This document shows, in pieces, positions 36,695-44,603 of a stretch of DNA of 64,000 bases (its first letter is position 1; every line of letters starts with the position of its first letter). The notes under the pieces were generated by a model. It made no database searches, was not told where the DNA came from, and saw nothing but the letters and a program-made list of their open reading frames with translations. The stretch comes from Pontivivens insulae. GTDB taxonomy: Bacteria > Pseudomonadota > Alphaproteobacteria > Rhodobacterales > Rhodobacteraceae. The position numbers and the translations under genes are program-made. Location of the stretch: NCBI RefSeq assembly GCF_900302495.1, contig NZ_OMKW01000004.1, positions 496,001 through 560,000 on the forward strand. The letters are read 5' to 3'.

Positions 36695-38086
36695 ATGAAA
36701 CTCAAGACCCTCGTTATGGCGGCTTGCACCACGGCAATCGTGGCTGGCCCGGCGGCAGCGGACCTCGTGTTCCCGTCGCTTGACTACCGAACCGGCCCCT
36801 ACGCGGCCAATGGCATTCCGTTCGCGGATGGCTATGCGGATTACTTCACGCTACTCAACCAGCGTGATGGCGGCATCGGTGGCGTGGAAGCACGCGTGCT
36901 TCAATGTGAGACGGGCTATAACACCGAGCGAGGCGTGGAATGCTACGAGTCCACGAAAGGCGAAGGCGCGCTGGTGTATCAGCCGCTGTCGACGGGCATC
37001 ACCTATCAGCTGATCCCGAAGGCAACAGCGGACGATATTCCGATCCACTCCATGGGCTATGGTCGAACGTCTGCAGCAAATGGCGAAGTGTTCAGCCACG
37101 TCTTCAACTATCCTGCGAACTACTGGCAGGCCGCATCCGGGATCATCCTAGACATCCTCGACCGCAATGACGGTAATCTTGAGGGTAAGAAGATCGCGCT
37201 GGTCTACCACAACTCCGCCTATGGTCGTGAGCCGATCAGGACTCTGCAGGAGCTGGGCACTCAGCATGGTTTCGAGCTGATCGAACTTGCCGTCGACCAT
37301 CCCGGACAGGAGCAACGCTCGCAGTGGCTTCAGGTGCGTCGTGATCGTCCTGACTACGTGATCATGTGGGGCTGGGGTGTGATGAACCAGGTCGCCATTC
37401 AGGAAGCGGTCAACATCCGCTATCCAATGGACAACTTCTACGGTGTCTGGTGGTCCGGTTCCGAGAATGACGTTTTGCCCGCTGGTGAAGGGGCAGATGG
37501 CTATCGCTCGGTGACGTTCCACTCGGTTGGTGACGACTACCCGATCTTTGACGACATTCAGGAGCATGTCGTCGACGCTGGCCTTGCATCCGGTGCAGGC
37601 GACCAGATCGGCACCGTTCTGTATAACCGTGGCATGTACGCCGCGATGCTGGCAGCCGAGGCCGCGCGCACCGCACAGGACATCCACGGCGTTGCCGAGA
37701 TCACGCCCGCGATGATGCGTGACGGGATGGAAGCGCTTGAGATGACCGAGGAGCGCATGACCGAGCTTGGCCTGCCGGGCTTTGGTCCTGAATTCTCCGT
37801 CTCCTGTCAGAACCATGGCGGCCCCGGCGAAAGCGCGATTGCCGAGTGGGATTACGACACGCAGGCATGGTCCATCGTGACGGAATACCGCGCGCCTGAC
37901 ATGGGCGTGATCCAGCCGCTCATCGACGAGGATTCCGCAGCCTATGCCGCAGAGAACGACCTGCCGATGACGCGCTGCCCGGCTGAAGATGAGATGATGA
38001 TGTCTGTCGAAGATATCCTCGCTGAAATGCGGACGATTGGCCTTCGGTTGGATGAACTCGCCGATATGCTGGAAGCTGCACAGTAA
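36695..38086 (+). CDS. ABC transporter substrate-binding protein 1 (LivK-like)
   Basis: This 463-residue periplasmic binding protein of the Peripla_BP_6 type has a signal peptide (cleavage near PAAAD, residue 23). It belongs to the subgroup found beside acyl-CoA ligases, marked by YRTGPYAANGIPFADGY and RDGGIGG. Compared with its paralogue at 39047-40330 it carries an extra helical acidic tail of about 35 residues at the C-terminus. AGGGAGGA precedes the ATG. A strong hairpin follows its stop. Confidence 0.9.
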   Translation: MKLKTLVMAACTTAIVAGPAAADLVFPSLDYRTGPYAANGIPFADGYADYFTLLNQRDGGIGGVEARVLQCETGYNTERGVECYESTKGEGALVYQPLSTGITYQLIPKATADDIPIHSMGYGRTSAANGEVFSHVFNYPANYWQAASGIILDILDRNDGNLEGKKIALVYHNSAYGREPIRTLQELGTQHGFELIELAVDHPGQEQRSQWLQVRRDRPDYVIMWGWGVMNQVAIQEAVNIRYPMDNFYGVWWSGSENDVLPAGEGADGYRSVTFHSVGDDYPIFDDIQEHVVDAGLASGAGDQIGTVLYNRGMYAAMLAAEAARTAQDIHGVAEITPAMMRDGMEALEMTEERMTELGLPGFGPEFSVSCQNHGGPGESAIAEWDYDTQAWSIVTEYRAPDMGVIQPLIDEDSAAYAAENDLPMTRCPAEDEMMMSVEDILAEMRTIGLRLDELADMLEAAQ

Positions 38087-38103
38087 GCGCTTTCGTTGAC
38101 CCA

Positions 38104-38129
38104 GCCCCCGGCGGTATGCCGCCGGGGGC
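38104..38129 (+). repeat. GC-rich 11-bp hairpin after the first substrate-binding protein gene
   Basis: GCCCCCGGCGG / CCGCCGGGGGC (38104-38114 with 38119-38129) form a perfect stem with loop TATG, 17 nt after the stop. No T-run follows, so it probably stabilises or partly attenuates mRNA rather than ending transcription. Hairpins here are common in ABC operons, where binding-protein mRNA is needed in excess. Confidence 0.75.
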
Positions 38130-38152
38130 CTTCCATTCTGCCGGAGGCCCCG

Positions 38153-38971
38153 ATGCTCGACGCTGCCAAGACCGAAGAGACCTTGCTTGAGGTCAATAAT
38201 ATCGAGGTCATTTACAACCACGTCATCCTTGTCCTGAAAGGCGTCAGCCTTTCTGTGCCCAAGGGCGGCATCACGGCACTGCTGGGCGGAAACGGTGCGG
38301 GCAAGACAACGACGCTCAAGTCGATCTCTGGCCTACTGGCCTCGGAGCGCGGAGAAATCACAAAGGGATCGATCCAGTATCGCGGGAAGAGCATGCAGGA
38401 TTTGTCCCCGAACGAGCTGGTCAAATCCGGCGTCATTCAGGTGATGGAGGGGCGTCATTGTTTCGAGCATCTGACGGTTGAGGAAAACCTGATGACCGGC
38501 GCCTACACGCGTTCCTCTGCTGAGGCCAAGCAGGGGCTAGACATGGTATACGAGTACTTTCCCCGCCTGAAGGAGCGCCGCAAGTCGCAAGCTGGCTACA
38601 CATCCGGTGGCGAACAGCAGATGTGTGCCATAGGCCGCGCTCTCATGGCCCGGCCAGAGACAATTCTGCTTGATGAGCCGTCAATGGGCCTTGCGCCGCA
38701 GTTGGTCGAAGAGATTTTCGGCATTGTCAAAAGCCTCAACGAAAAGGAGGGCGTGTCCTTCCTGCTCGCAGAGCAGAATACCAATGTTGCCCTGCGCTAT
38801 GCGCATTACGGCTACATCCTTGAATCCGGTCGCGTTGTTATGGACGGCCCTGCCGCCGACCTGCGCGAGAACCCGGACGTGAAGGAGTTCTATCTGGGCG
38901 TCAGTGAGGAAGGTCGCAAGTCTTTCCGCGATGTCCGCTCCTATCGCCGCCGCAAGCGGTGGCTCGCCTAA
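38153..38971 (+). CDS. livF: Branched-chain-type ABC transporter ATPase LivF
   Basis: This 272-residue second ATPase has Walker A GGNGAGKTT, signature YTSGGEQQM (in place of LSGGQ) and Walker B ILLDEPSMG. It differs from amino-acid LivF proteins by a basic C-terminal extension (SFRDVRSYRRRKRWL). I recall this extension from importer clusters linked to CoA ligases. ATG 38153 follows CCGGAGG (38141-38147). Confidence 0.9.
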   Translation: MLDAAKTEETLLEVNNIEVIYNHVILVLKGVSLSVPKGGITALLGGNGAGKTTTLKSISGLLASERGEITKGSIQYRGKSMQDLSPNELVKSGVIQVMEGRHCFEHLTVEENLMTGAYTRSSAEAKQGLDMVYEYFPRLKERRKSQAGYTSGGEQQMCAIGRALMARPETILLDEPSMGLAPQLVEEIFGIVKSLNEKEGVSFLLAEQNTNVALRYAHYGYILESGRVVMDGPAADLRENPDVKEFYLGVSEEGRKSFRDVRSYRRRKRWLA

Positions 38972-39046
38972 CCGCCTGATCTCCCTAATCAGGTTCCTTT
39001 CAATCCAACCGTTTCGCCCCACACGGATCGCTGGAGATATCCACTT

Positions 39047-40330
39047 ATGTTTCGCTTTATCGCGACTGCCTCCTTGGCAGCCTCTATTGCTGTACCTGCC
39101 TTTGCAGATTTGACGATGGTCAGCCTGACCTACCGCACCGGCCCTTATGCGGCGGGTGGCGTGCCCTTCTCGGATGGCTATGCCGACTATTTTACGATGC
39201 TGAACGAACGCGATGGCGGCATTGGGGGGGAGCGTGTCGAGCTTCTGGAATGTGAGTTCGGCTACAACACCGAACGCGGTGTGGCCTGCTACGAAGAGAC
39301 CGTTGATCAGGGCGCGCTGGTCTATCAACCCCTGTCGACGGGCCTGACGCTCGAACTGATCGAGCGTGTACAGCAGGATGAGGTGGTGCTTCATACGATG
39401 GGCTATGGTCTGACGGCTGCGTCGGACGGTGCCACCTATCCTTATGTTTTCAACTTCCCCGCGCATTACTGGGACGGCGCGGTTGCCCAGATTGCCTATT
39501 TGAAAGAGCAAAATGGCGGGTCGCTCGCCGGCACACGCATTATGCACATGCACCACAATTCGGGCTATGGGCGGGAACCTTTGCCCACGCTGGAAGCATT
39601 GGCAGAGATCGAAGGGTTCGAATTGTTGTCCATGCCGATCGATCATCCGGGTGAAGATCAATCCGCAATCTGGCCCGTGGTCGAAGCAGAGAACCCCGAT
39701 TTCATCCTGCTTTGGGGATGGGGCGTGATGAACCGTGTCGCGCTCGAAAGTGCTGTCGAGATCGGCTATCCGATGGATCAGATGATGGGGATTTGGTGGT
39801 CCGCCGCCGAGAGCGACCTGAAACCGATGCGAGATGCGGCGCACGGCTACACCTCTGTCACATTCCATGCTGTGGGCGACAATTTTGCGATCTTCAATGA
39901 TCTCAATGAACTGGTCTATCAGCGTGATCTGGCCCGTGGCCGGATGAACAATATCGGCGAAGCGCTCTACAATCGTGGGGTCGCGGCGGCGATCTATGCT
40001 GCCGAGGCGATCCGTTTGGCTCAATCCATCCACAGTGTCAGCGACGTGACGCCTGCCATGGTCCGTGATGGATATGAACAACTCACCATGACCGCCGAGG
40101 ATTTCGAAACGCTGGGCATGGAAGGCTTTACGCCCCCTATGGAGATTACCTGCACCGATCATGGTGGCGGAGGACTGGTTGCTGTGGCGCAATGGGACTC
40201 AACATTGCGCAAGTGGCAGCAGGTGACCGATTACTATGCGCCCAATGATGCATTGATCGAGCCACAGATCGAAAGCGCATCGGCCGCATTCGCGCAGAGC
40301 CGCGGCATAACCCCCGCCGGGTGCCCCTGA
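39047..40330 (+). CDS. ABC transporter substrate-binding protein 2 (LivK-like paralogue)
   Basis: This 427-residue periplasmic binding protein has a signal peptide (cleavage near PAFAD) and is clearly paralogous to the protein at 36695-38086, sharing the YRTGPYAAGG, DGYADYFTMLN and ERGVACYE blocks. It lacks the acidic helical tail of the first. Two binding proteins for one importer suggest two related ligands or affinities. Its stop overlaps the next gene as TGATG (40328-40332). Confidence 0.9.
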   Translation: MFRFIATASLAASIAVPAFADLTMVSLTYRTGPYAAGGVPFSDGYADYFTMLNERDGGIGGERVELLECEFGYNTERGVACYEETVDQGALVYQPLSTGLTLELIERVQQDEVVLHTMGYGLTAASDGATYPYVFNFPAHYWDGAVAQIAYLKEQNGGSLAGTRIMHMHHNSGYGREPLPTLEALAEIEGFELLSMPIDHPGEDQSAIWPVVEAENPDFILLWGWGVMNRVALESAVEIGYPMDQMMGIWWSAAESDLKPMRDAAHGYTSVTFHAVGDNFAIFNDLNELVYQRDLARGRMNNIGEALYNRGVAAAIYAAEAIRLAQSIHSVSDVTPAMVRDGYEQLTMTAEDFETLGMEGFTPPMEITCTDHGGGGLVAVAQWDSTLRKWQQVTDYYAPNDALIEPQIESASAAFAQSRGITPAGCP

Positions 40331-40656
40331 TGGCGGAGCCGCGTGTCGCGTGTCGGACCCCGGCCAAAGGGCGGGATGGGGTGACGAACATCCCAGAGTG
40401 GAAGTTTGACGCGGTGCGCGGCGCGATCCTTGCTGGCCTCAGCCAAGGACCGGTTCTGTTCAAGGACCTCAATGCAGCCGTCGATGCCAGACTGACGGCT
40501 GACCAAAGGCGGGATCTGGGTTCGCTGGGTTGGCACGTAACGACAGTTAAGTTGGAACTGGAAGTGCGTGGAGAGATTGTCCGGGTACCCGGTTCAGGAC
40601 CACAGCGTATCATGCTGGCCGCTGACGATGTGCAGACTAGGTCGAACCCTGACTGA
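40330..40656 (+). CDS. Small DUF6958-like protein, probable winged-helix fold, 108 aa
   Basis: The pattern KFDAVRGAIL ... GWHVTTVKLELEVRGEIVR ... PQRI resembles small proteins I recall as DUF6958 (KYxAMRxAIL ... WWxKTVQLDLEAKGLIxR). Secondary structure looks like a winged helix. Start ATG 40330 overlaps the stop of the second binding protein. Function is unknown. A local regulator or nucleic-acid-binding role is only a guess. Confidence 0.6.
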   Translation: MAEPRVACRTPAKGRDGVTNIPEWKFDAVRGAILAGLSQGPVLFKDLNAAVDARLTADQRRDLGSLGWHVTTVKLELEVRGEIVRVPGSGPQRIMLAADDVQTRSNPD

Positions 40657-40677
40657 ACAGCCAGAAAGGATCAGGTC

Positions 40678-40926
40678 ATGAGTTCCACGCAAGAGGCCCG
40701 AAAGGCGATCCGCGCCCGTATCCTGCAACTTCTTGAGAGCGGACCTGTCGCGCAAGCTGACTTGCCTGCCGCTGTCGCCGTCAGCCCAGAGGAGCGGCAG
40801 GAGGTCGCGCGGTGGAATGCCGAGGTGCAGGGCGTCACGGATATGCTTTGCGAGGAGGGCACCATTACGGCCACGACCCGCGAAGAGCGAACAACATATC
40901 ATTTGACGGTTGCCCAACGCACCTAA
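40678..40926 (+). CDS. Small hypothetical protein, 82 aa
   Basis: A frame with AAAGGA 12 nt before the ATG encodes a soluble, helix-rich protein: ARKAIRARILQLLESGPV, then VTDMLCEEGTIT and a beta-like end. The helix-then-wing layout resembles the preceding 108-aa protein, so it may be a diverged, shortened relative. No family is recognised. Confidence 0.55.
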   Translation: MSSTQEARKAIRARILQLLESGPVAQADLPAAVAVSPEERQEVARWNAEVQGVTDMLCEEGTITATTREERTTYHLTVAQRT

Positions 40927-40994
40927 GCTGCGCAGGTTTGAAGCTGTGCACTCGGCTGGCGCCGTCTGGATCATGACTGACGAAGGAAACGTGA

Positions 40995-42215
40995 ATGTCG
41001 AACTTCTACGATGCCCTTGAGACGCGCTCGAACGACCAGCGCGATGCCGAGAATCTGGCCGCCTTGACGGAACTTGTGTCTCACGCGAAATCCAGCGCGC
41101 CGGGGATGGCAGCGCATCTGGAAGGTGTTGATGCGTCGGATATCACCGATCTTGCGATGCTTTCAAAACTGCCTGTCCTGCGAAAATCGCATCTGGGTGC
41201 AGCCCAAAAGGCGAGCCCGCCCTTTGGTGGTTTCGCGGCGAGCCGGACGCATCATGCATTCCAAAGCCCAGGGCCAATCTACGAGCCCGGTGGGATAACC
41301 CATGACTGGTTCCGCCTCGGCCGGTTCCTGCATGCGGCAGGATTGGGGGCTGATGATCTGGTTCAGAACTGTTTTTCCTATCACATGACGCCAGCCGGTA
41401 TGATGTTTGAGAGTGGTGCGCGCGCAGTTGGTGCCCGCATCTTCCCCGCAGGCACCGGTCAGACGGAGTTGCAGGTTGAAGCGGCCGCTCAATTGGGTGT
41501 CACTGCCTATGCAGGCACGCCTGACTATCTGCGTATCATCCTCGACAAGGCTGATGAGATGGGTGTGTCGCTGGGGATCACAAAGGCTGCGGTCAGCGGT
41601 GGGGCGCTCTTCCCCAGTCTGCGCGCTGGCTACGCGGATCGCGGTATTTCCTGCCTGCAATGCTACGCCACCGCCGATCTGGGCAATATCGCCTATGAGA
41701 GCGCGGCAATGGAGGGGATGATCATTGATGAAGGCGTCATCGTTGAAATCGTCACCCCCGGCACCGGGGACCCCGTGACAGAGGGAGAGGTGGGGGAGGT
41801 CGTTGTGACGAGCTTCAACCGGGACTATCCGCTGATACGCTTTGCGACCGGTGATCTTTCCGCGGTGCTGCCAGGCGCAAGTCCGTGCGGCCGAACGAAT
41901 ATGCGCATAAAGGGTTGGATGGGTCGCGCGGACCAGACCGCAAAGATCAAGGGTATGTTTGTTCGCCCTGAGCAGGTCGCCGCCCTCGTCGCACGTCATG
42001 CAGAAATCGACCGTGCGCGCGTCACTGTCACGCGTGCAGACGACAAGGATGTGATGACCGTTCAGGTCGAAGGGGCGGGGATAGAGACGGCCTCTGTGGC
42101 TGAAACCGTCCGCGCAACCCTCAAACTGTCCGGACATGTCGAGGCGGTTGAGCCCGGCACGCTGCCCCGGGACGGCATCGTCATCGACGATCAACGCCAG
42201 TACGATCAAGGCTAG
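40995..42215 (+). CDS. PaaK-like phenylacetate-CoA ligase family protein
   Basis: This 406-residue adenylate-forming enzyme is of the phenylacetate-CoA ligase family. It has the substrate/adenine-site stretch CYATADLGNIAYES, the RFATGDLS motif, and a C-terminal swing domain with KGMFVRPEQV. The canonical Ser/Thr/Gly phosphate loop (SSGTTGKP) is replaced by FQSPGPIYEPGG near residues 92-103. It ends the importer cluster and may activate the imported acid, but with altered nucleotide handling. Confidence 0.82.
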   Translation: MSNFYDALETRSNDQRDAENLAALTELVSHAKSSAPGMAAHLEGVDASDITDLAMLSKLPVLRKSHLGAAQKASPPFGGFAASRTHHAFQSPGPIYEPGGITHDWFRLGRFLHAAGLGADDLVQNCFSYHMTPAGMMFESGARAVGARIFPAGTGQTELQVEAAAQLGVTAYAGTPDYLRIILDKADEMGVSLGITKAAVSGGALFPSLRAGYADRGISCLQCYATADLGNIAYESAAMEGMIIDEGVIVEIVTPGTGDPVTEGEVGEVVVTSFNRDYPLIRFATGDLSAVLPGASPCGRTNMRIKGWMGRADQTAKIKGMFVRPEQVAALVARHAEIDRARVTVTRADDKDVMTVQVEGAGIETASVAETVRATLKLSGHVEAVEPGTLPRDGIVIDDQRQYDQG

Positions 42216-42319
42216 CCCGCTTTGAATGCGGGGTGGTCGCCCTGTCTGGAACGGCGCTGCGGTTCAGTGCGTTAAAGACAGTAACTTGCGTGTCGCGCCA
42301 TAACAGGAAAGGCCCCATC

Positions 42320-43861
42320 ATGTTCCGTATTTTCCGCCTCGCACTCTTGGCAAGCACGGTCAGCGCAGCGCCTCTTATGGCTGACCCTCTGGCGCTGGTC
42401 ATCACGAATTCAGACTATGCGAATGGCCCTCAGGCAACGGTGCCGGATCATGCGGATCTTGTGCGCGCCTATGAAGAGGCGGGCTTCACTGTCGAAGGTG
42501 GTCAGGATCTGACACGCGCAGAGATGTTCACGCTGCTGACATCCTTTCAACGCGATGTGGCAGATGCGGAGCGGCTCGTAATTCATCTCAGCGGTCACAC
42601 TGCGACAGCAGGTGGTGAAACATGGTTCCTGCCGGTCGATGCCCGCGACGACAGCGTCGTGCGCCTCGCCTTCACGATGCCAACGGTCGATTTGTTTCTC
42701 GACATGGCGGCAGAGCAGGAGGGGAGGTCCGTTGTCTTCCTTGGCACTGCAACGGATGCAGGGTTGGAAGGTGATGGTTTCGAACCTGGATTGGGACGGG
42801 TCTATGTCCCGACGGGCGCTCTGATGGTCAGCGGCCCGGCGCAAGCCGTGGCCGACATCGCCACGGATCGGGCTTTGTCGGAAGGGGCGTCATTCCGCAG
42901 CTTTGTCAGCGATCTGCCCGACGACATCAGCCGTCTGGGGTTCGCTTCGCCAGATGCAACACTTGTTCCGCTGCGCGAAGACCTGCCCGATGATCTAGGA
43001 GAAGCGCCTGCCGAACCGCAATCTGAGCCGGAACCCGATGAACAACAGGTGGATCCGGCGGAGGCGACGGAACAGGCGCTTGAGCTGGACCGCGATGACC
43101 GCGTCGCCATTCAGGAAAACCTTGTTGTCCTCGGCTATAACACACGCGGGATAGATGGGATTTTCGGACCGGGTACGCGCGGCGCGATTTCTGCATGGCA
43201 AGGCGAACAGGATTTTGAGGGGACGTCCTTCCTGACGGCCGGACAGTTGAGGCTCTTGGGCCTGCAAGCGGACAATCGCAGGGCGGAAATCGCGGCTGAG
43301 CAGGAGCGTCTGCGCCAGCAGCGCGAAGCGGAGGATCGCGCCTTCTGGCAGAGTTCCGGTTCTGATGGAAGCGAAGAGGGTCTGAGGGTCTACCTGCGCA
43401 ACTACCCCAATGGTCTTTTCGCCGCGGAGGCACAGACACAGCTTGATGCCATCGAAGCGGAGCAGCGCGCCTTGGCGAGTGCTGAGGTGCAGGCCGCGTG
43501 GCAATCCGCGATGGAGACGAACACGATTGAAGGATACGAGCAATTCCTTGCGCAATATCCCGACAGTGAGTTCGCGACGACGGCTCGGGCGCGTATTGAT
43601 CAGATCAACGAGCAGGAAAATCGTGTTGATGCCAATCTTCAGGCACAAGAGGATGCACTTGGCCTCAACACCGCGAACCGATTGCTTGTGCAGGTTCGCC
43701 TTGCCTCCCTCGGCTATGCGATTCCGTCTGTGAATGGACGTTTTGACGCCGCCACGCGTGAGGCGATTGCCCAGTTTCAGCGTGAATACGGGCAGGAGCC
43801 GACTGGCTATCTCAACCAGACGACAGTGCGCCAGCTCATCACGCTCGCACCCGCTGAGTGA
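42320..43861 (+). CDS. Degenerate caspase-like protein with two peptidoglycan-binding domains
   Basis: This 513-residue exported protein (signal peptide ending near PLMAD, residue 21) has three parts. A caspase/C14-like domain (about 22-220) keeps His93 in HLSGHTA but has LGTATD (141-146) where the catalytic Asp-Ala-Cys is expected. A Glu/Pro-rich linker follows, then two PG_binding_1 domains: about 255-315 (GYNTRGIDGIFGPGTRGAI) and 455-510 (GYAIPSVNGRFDAATREAI). Between them is a coiled, Ala/Gln/Glu-rich region with two weak repeats. It is probably a cell-wall-bound scaffold. ATG 42320 is preferred over an in-frame ATG at 42233 because the signal peptide then begins correctly. Confidence 0.78.
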   Translation: MFRIFRLALLASTVSAAPLMADPLALVITNSDYANGPQATVPDHADLVRAYEEAGFTVEGGQDLTRAEMFTLLTSFQRDVADAERLVIHLSGHTATAGGETWFLPVDARDDSVVRLAFTMPTVDLFLDMAAEQEGRSVVFLGTATDAGLEGDGFEPGLGRVYVPTGALMVSGPAQAVADIATDRALSEGASFRSFVSDLPDDISRLGFASPDATLVPLREDLPDDLGEAPAEPQSEPEPDEQQVDPAEATEQALELDRDDRVAIQENLVVLGYNTRGIDGIFGPGTRGAISAWQGEQDFEGTSFLTAGQLRLLGLQADNRRAEIAAEQERLRQQREAEDRAFWQSSGSDGSEEGLRVYLRNYPNGLFAAEAQTQLDAIEAEQRALASAEVQAAWQSAMETNTIEGYEQFLAQYPDSEFATTARARIDQINEQENRVDANLQAQEDALGLNTANRLLVQVRLASLGYAIPSVNGRFDAATREAIAQFQREYGQEPTGYLNQTTVRQLITLAPAE

Positions 43862-43938
43862 TATCTGTAGGGGCCATCCCGAAACGTGGGTGGCCCTTCG
43901 TCCTTTCTCAGATGCACATCACTCATCGGCACCTACGA

Positions 43939-43968
43939 AAAAGGCCGCTCTTTGCAGAGCGGCCTTTT
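43939..43968. terminator. Bidirectional intrinsic terminator between the PG-binding protein gene and rpmJ
   Basis: A 12-bp stem, AAAAGGCCGCTC / GAGCGGCCTTTT with loop TTTGCA, lies 24 nt after the rpmJ stop (minus strand, where the A-run gives a T-run) and 77 nt after the plus-strand gene. A weaker hairpin (GGGCCA ... TGGCCC, 43871-43896) also follows the plus-strand gene. Confidence 0.88.
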
Positions 43969-43991
43969 GAAAACCTTGCGAAGCGGATGCT

Positions 43992-44117
43992 TCAGCCCTG
44001 ACGGGCTTTGAACCGGGGCTGCGTCTTGTTGATGACGTAGACACGGCCCTTGCGGCGCACGACGCGGCAATCGCGGTGGCGCTGCTTGAGGGAGCGAAGC
44101 GAGTTCTTGACCTTCAT
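43992..44117 (-). CDS. rpmJ: Ribosomal protein L36, 41-aa form
   Basis: The minus-strand frame encodes 41 residues beginning [17 protein letters not shown] and containing [19 protein letters not shown]. This is the longer bL36 form of alphaproteobacteria, in which some zinc-ligand Cys are missing (only Cys17 remains), i.e. the zinc-independent C- type. AGGAGAAG precedes the ATG. It is monocistronic and ends at a strong terminator. Confidence 0.96.
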   Translation of the reverse strand: MKVKNSLRSLKQRHRDCRVVRRKGRVYVINKTQPRFKARQG

Positions 44118-44199
44118 GGTCTTCTCCTGTCTCAGCGGCGCGGCGAGCGCCTTGGGTTTCGGTGCCGGGGTGAGCGAACCTCACATCGGCAGAATTGGA

Positions 44200-44274
44200 T
44201 GGTGGGCGTAACTGGGATTGAACCAGTGACCCCTTCGATGTCAACGAAGTGCTCTCCCGCTGAGCTATACGCCC
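44200..44274 (-). tRNA. tRNA-Val (anticodon GAC)
   Basis: The minus-strand sequence folds as a cloverleaf. The acceptor stem is GGGCGTA / TACGCCC with discriminator A and an encoded CCA. The D arm is TAGCTCAGCGGGAGAGC, the anticodon arm is CTTCG-TTGACAT-CGAAG giving anticodon GAC, and the T arm is around GGTTCAATCCC. The intact tRNA is 75 nt including CCA. Confidence 0.96.
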
Positions 44275-44603
44275 ATCCAGTCCGACAGTTGCCCGCCGGA
44301 AGTGAGGGGTAATTGCCACGAGTCGCAGGGGGCGTCAACCGGACTTTCACAACCGGTGCAGTCCTTTGCCGAGAAATTTCACATTGCCCGTCAAAAGATC
44401 CGATTGGGCGCGTGATGTACCCGACGACGTCCCGCGATTTGGCCTTCAAAACAGTGCTATGTCCTGCTTTGCCCGAAGCGATGTCGGGGACCATACGCGA
44501 GAGTTGATACGAGATATCACACGGCATGACTGGTTCCATCCGCAAAACCGGTTAGGGTGGTGACGCTGGGGAAACAAAAACAGGTTTGGAGGATACTGAA
44601 CCG
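44275..44603. other. 329-bp divergent intergenic region, tRNA-Val / glutamate dehydrogenase
   Basis: There is no gene here that I can support. It contains the tRNA promoter on the minus strand (44310-44338), a short ACCGG / CCGGT inverted repeat (44338-44357), and an 8-bp AACCGGTT palindrome (44546-44553) about 50 bp before the dehydrogenase start, which may be part of its control region. A TTTGGAGG Shine-Dalgarno ends the region. Confidence 0.5.
44310..44338 (-). promoter_or_regulatory. Candidate sigma-70 promoter for tRNA-Val
   Basis: On the minus strand TTGACG (44338-44333) is followed after 17 nt by CAATTA (44315-44310). This places a start about 30 nt upstream of the mature tRNA 5' end. 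The -35 box is strong and the -10 box is weak, as is common in this group. Confidence 0.45.

Noticed and set aside
38681-40192. 503-codon antisense frame across livF and the second binding protein
   Set aside because: It is a mirror of coding sequence with low-complexity His/Arg content and no supporting signals.
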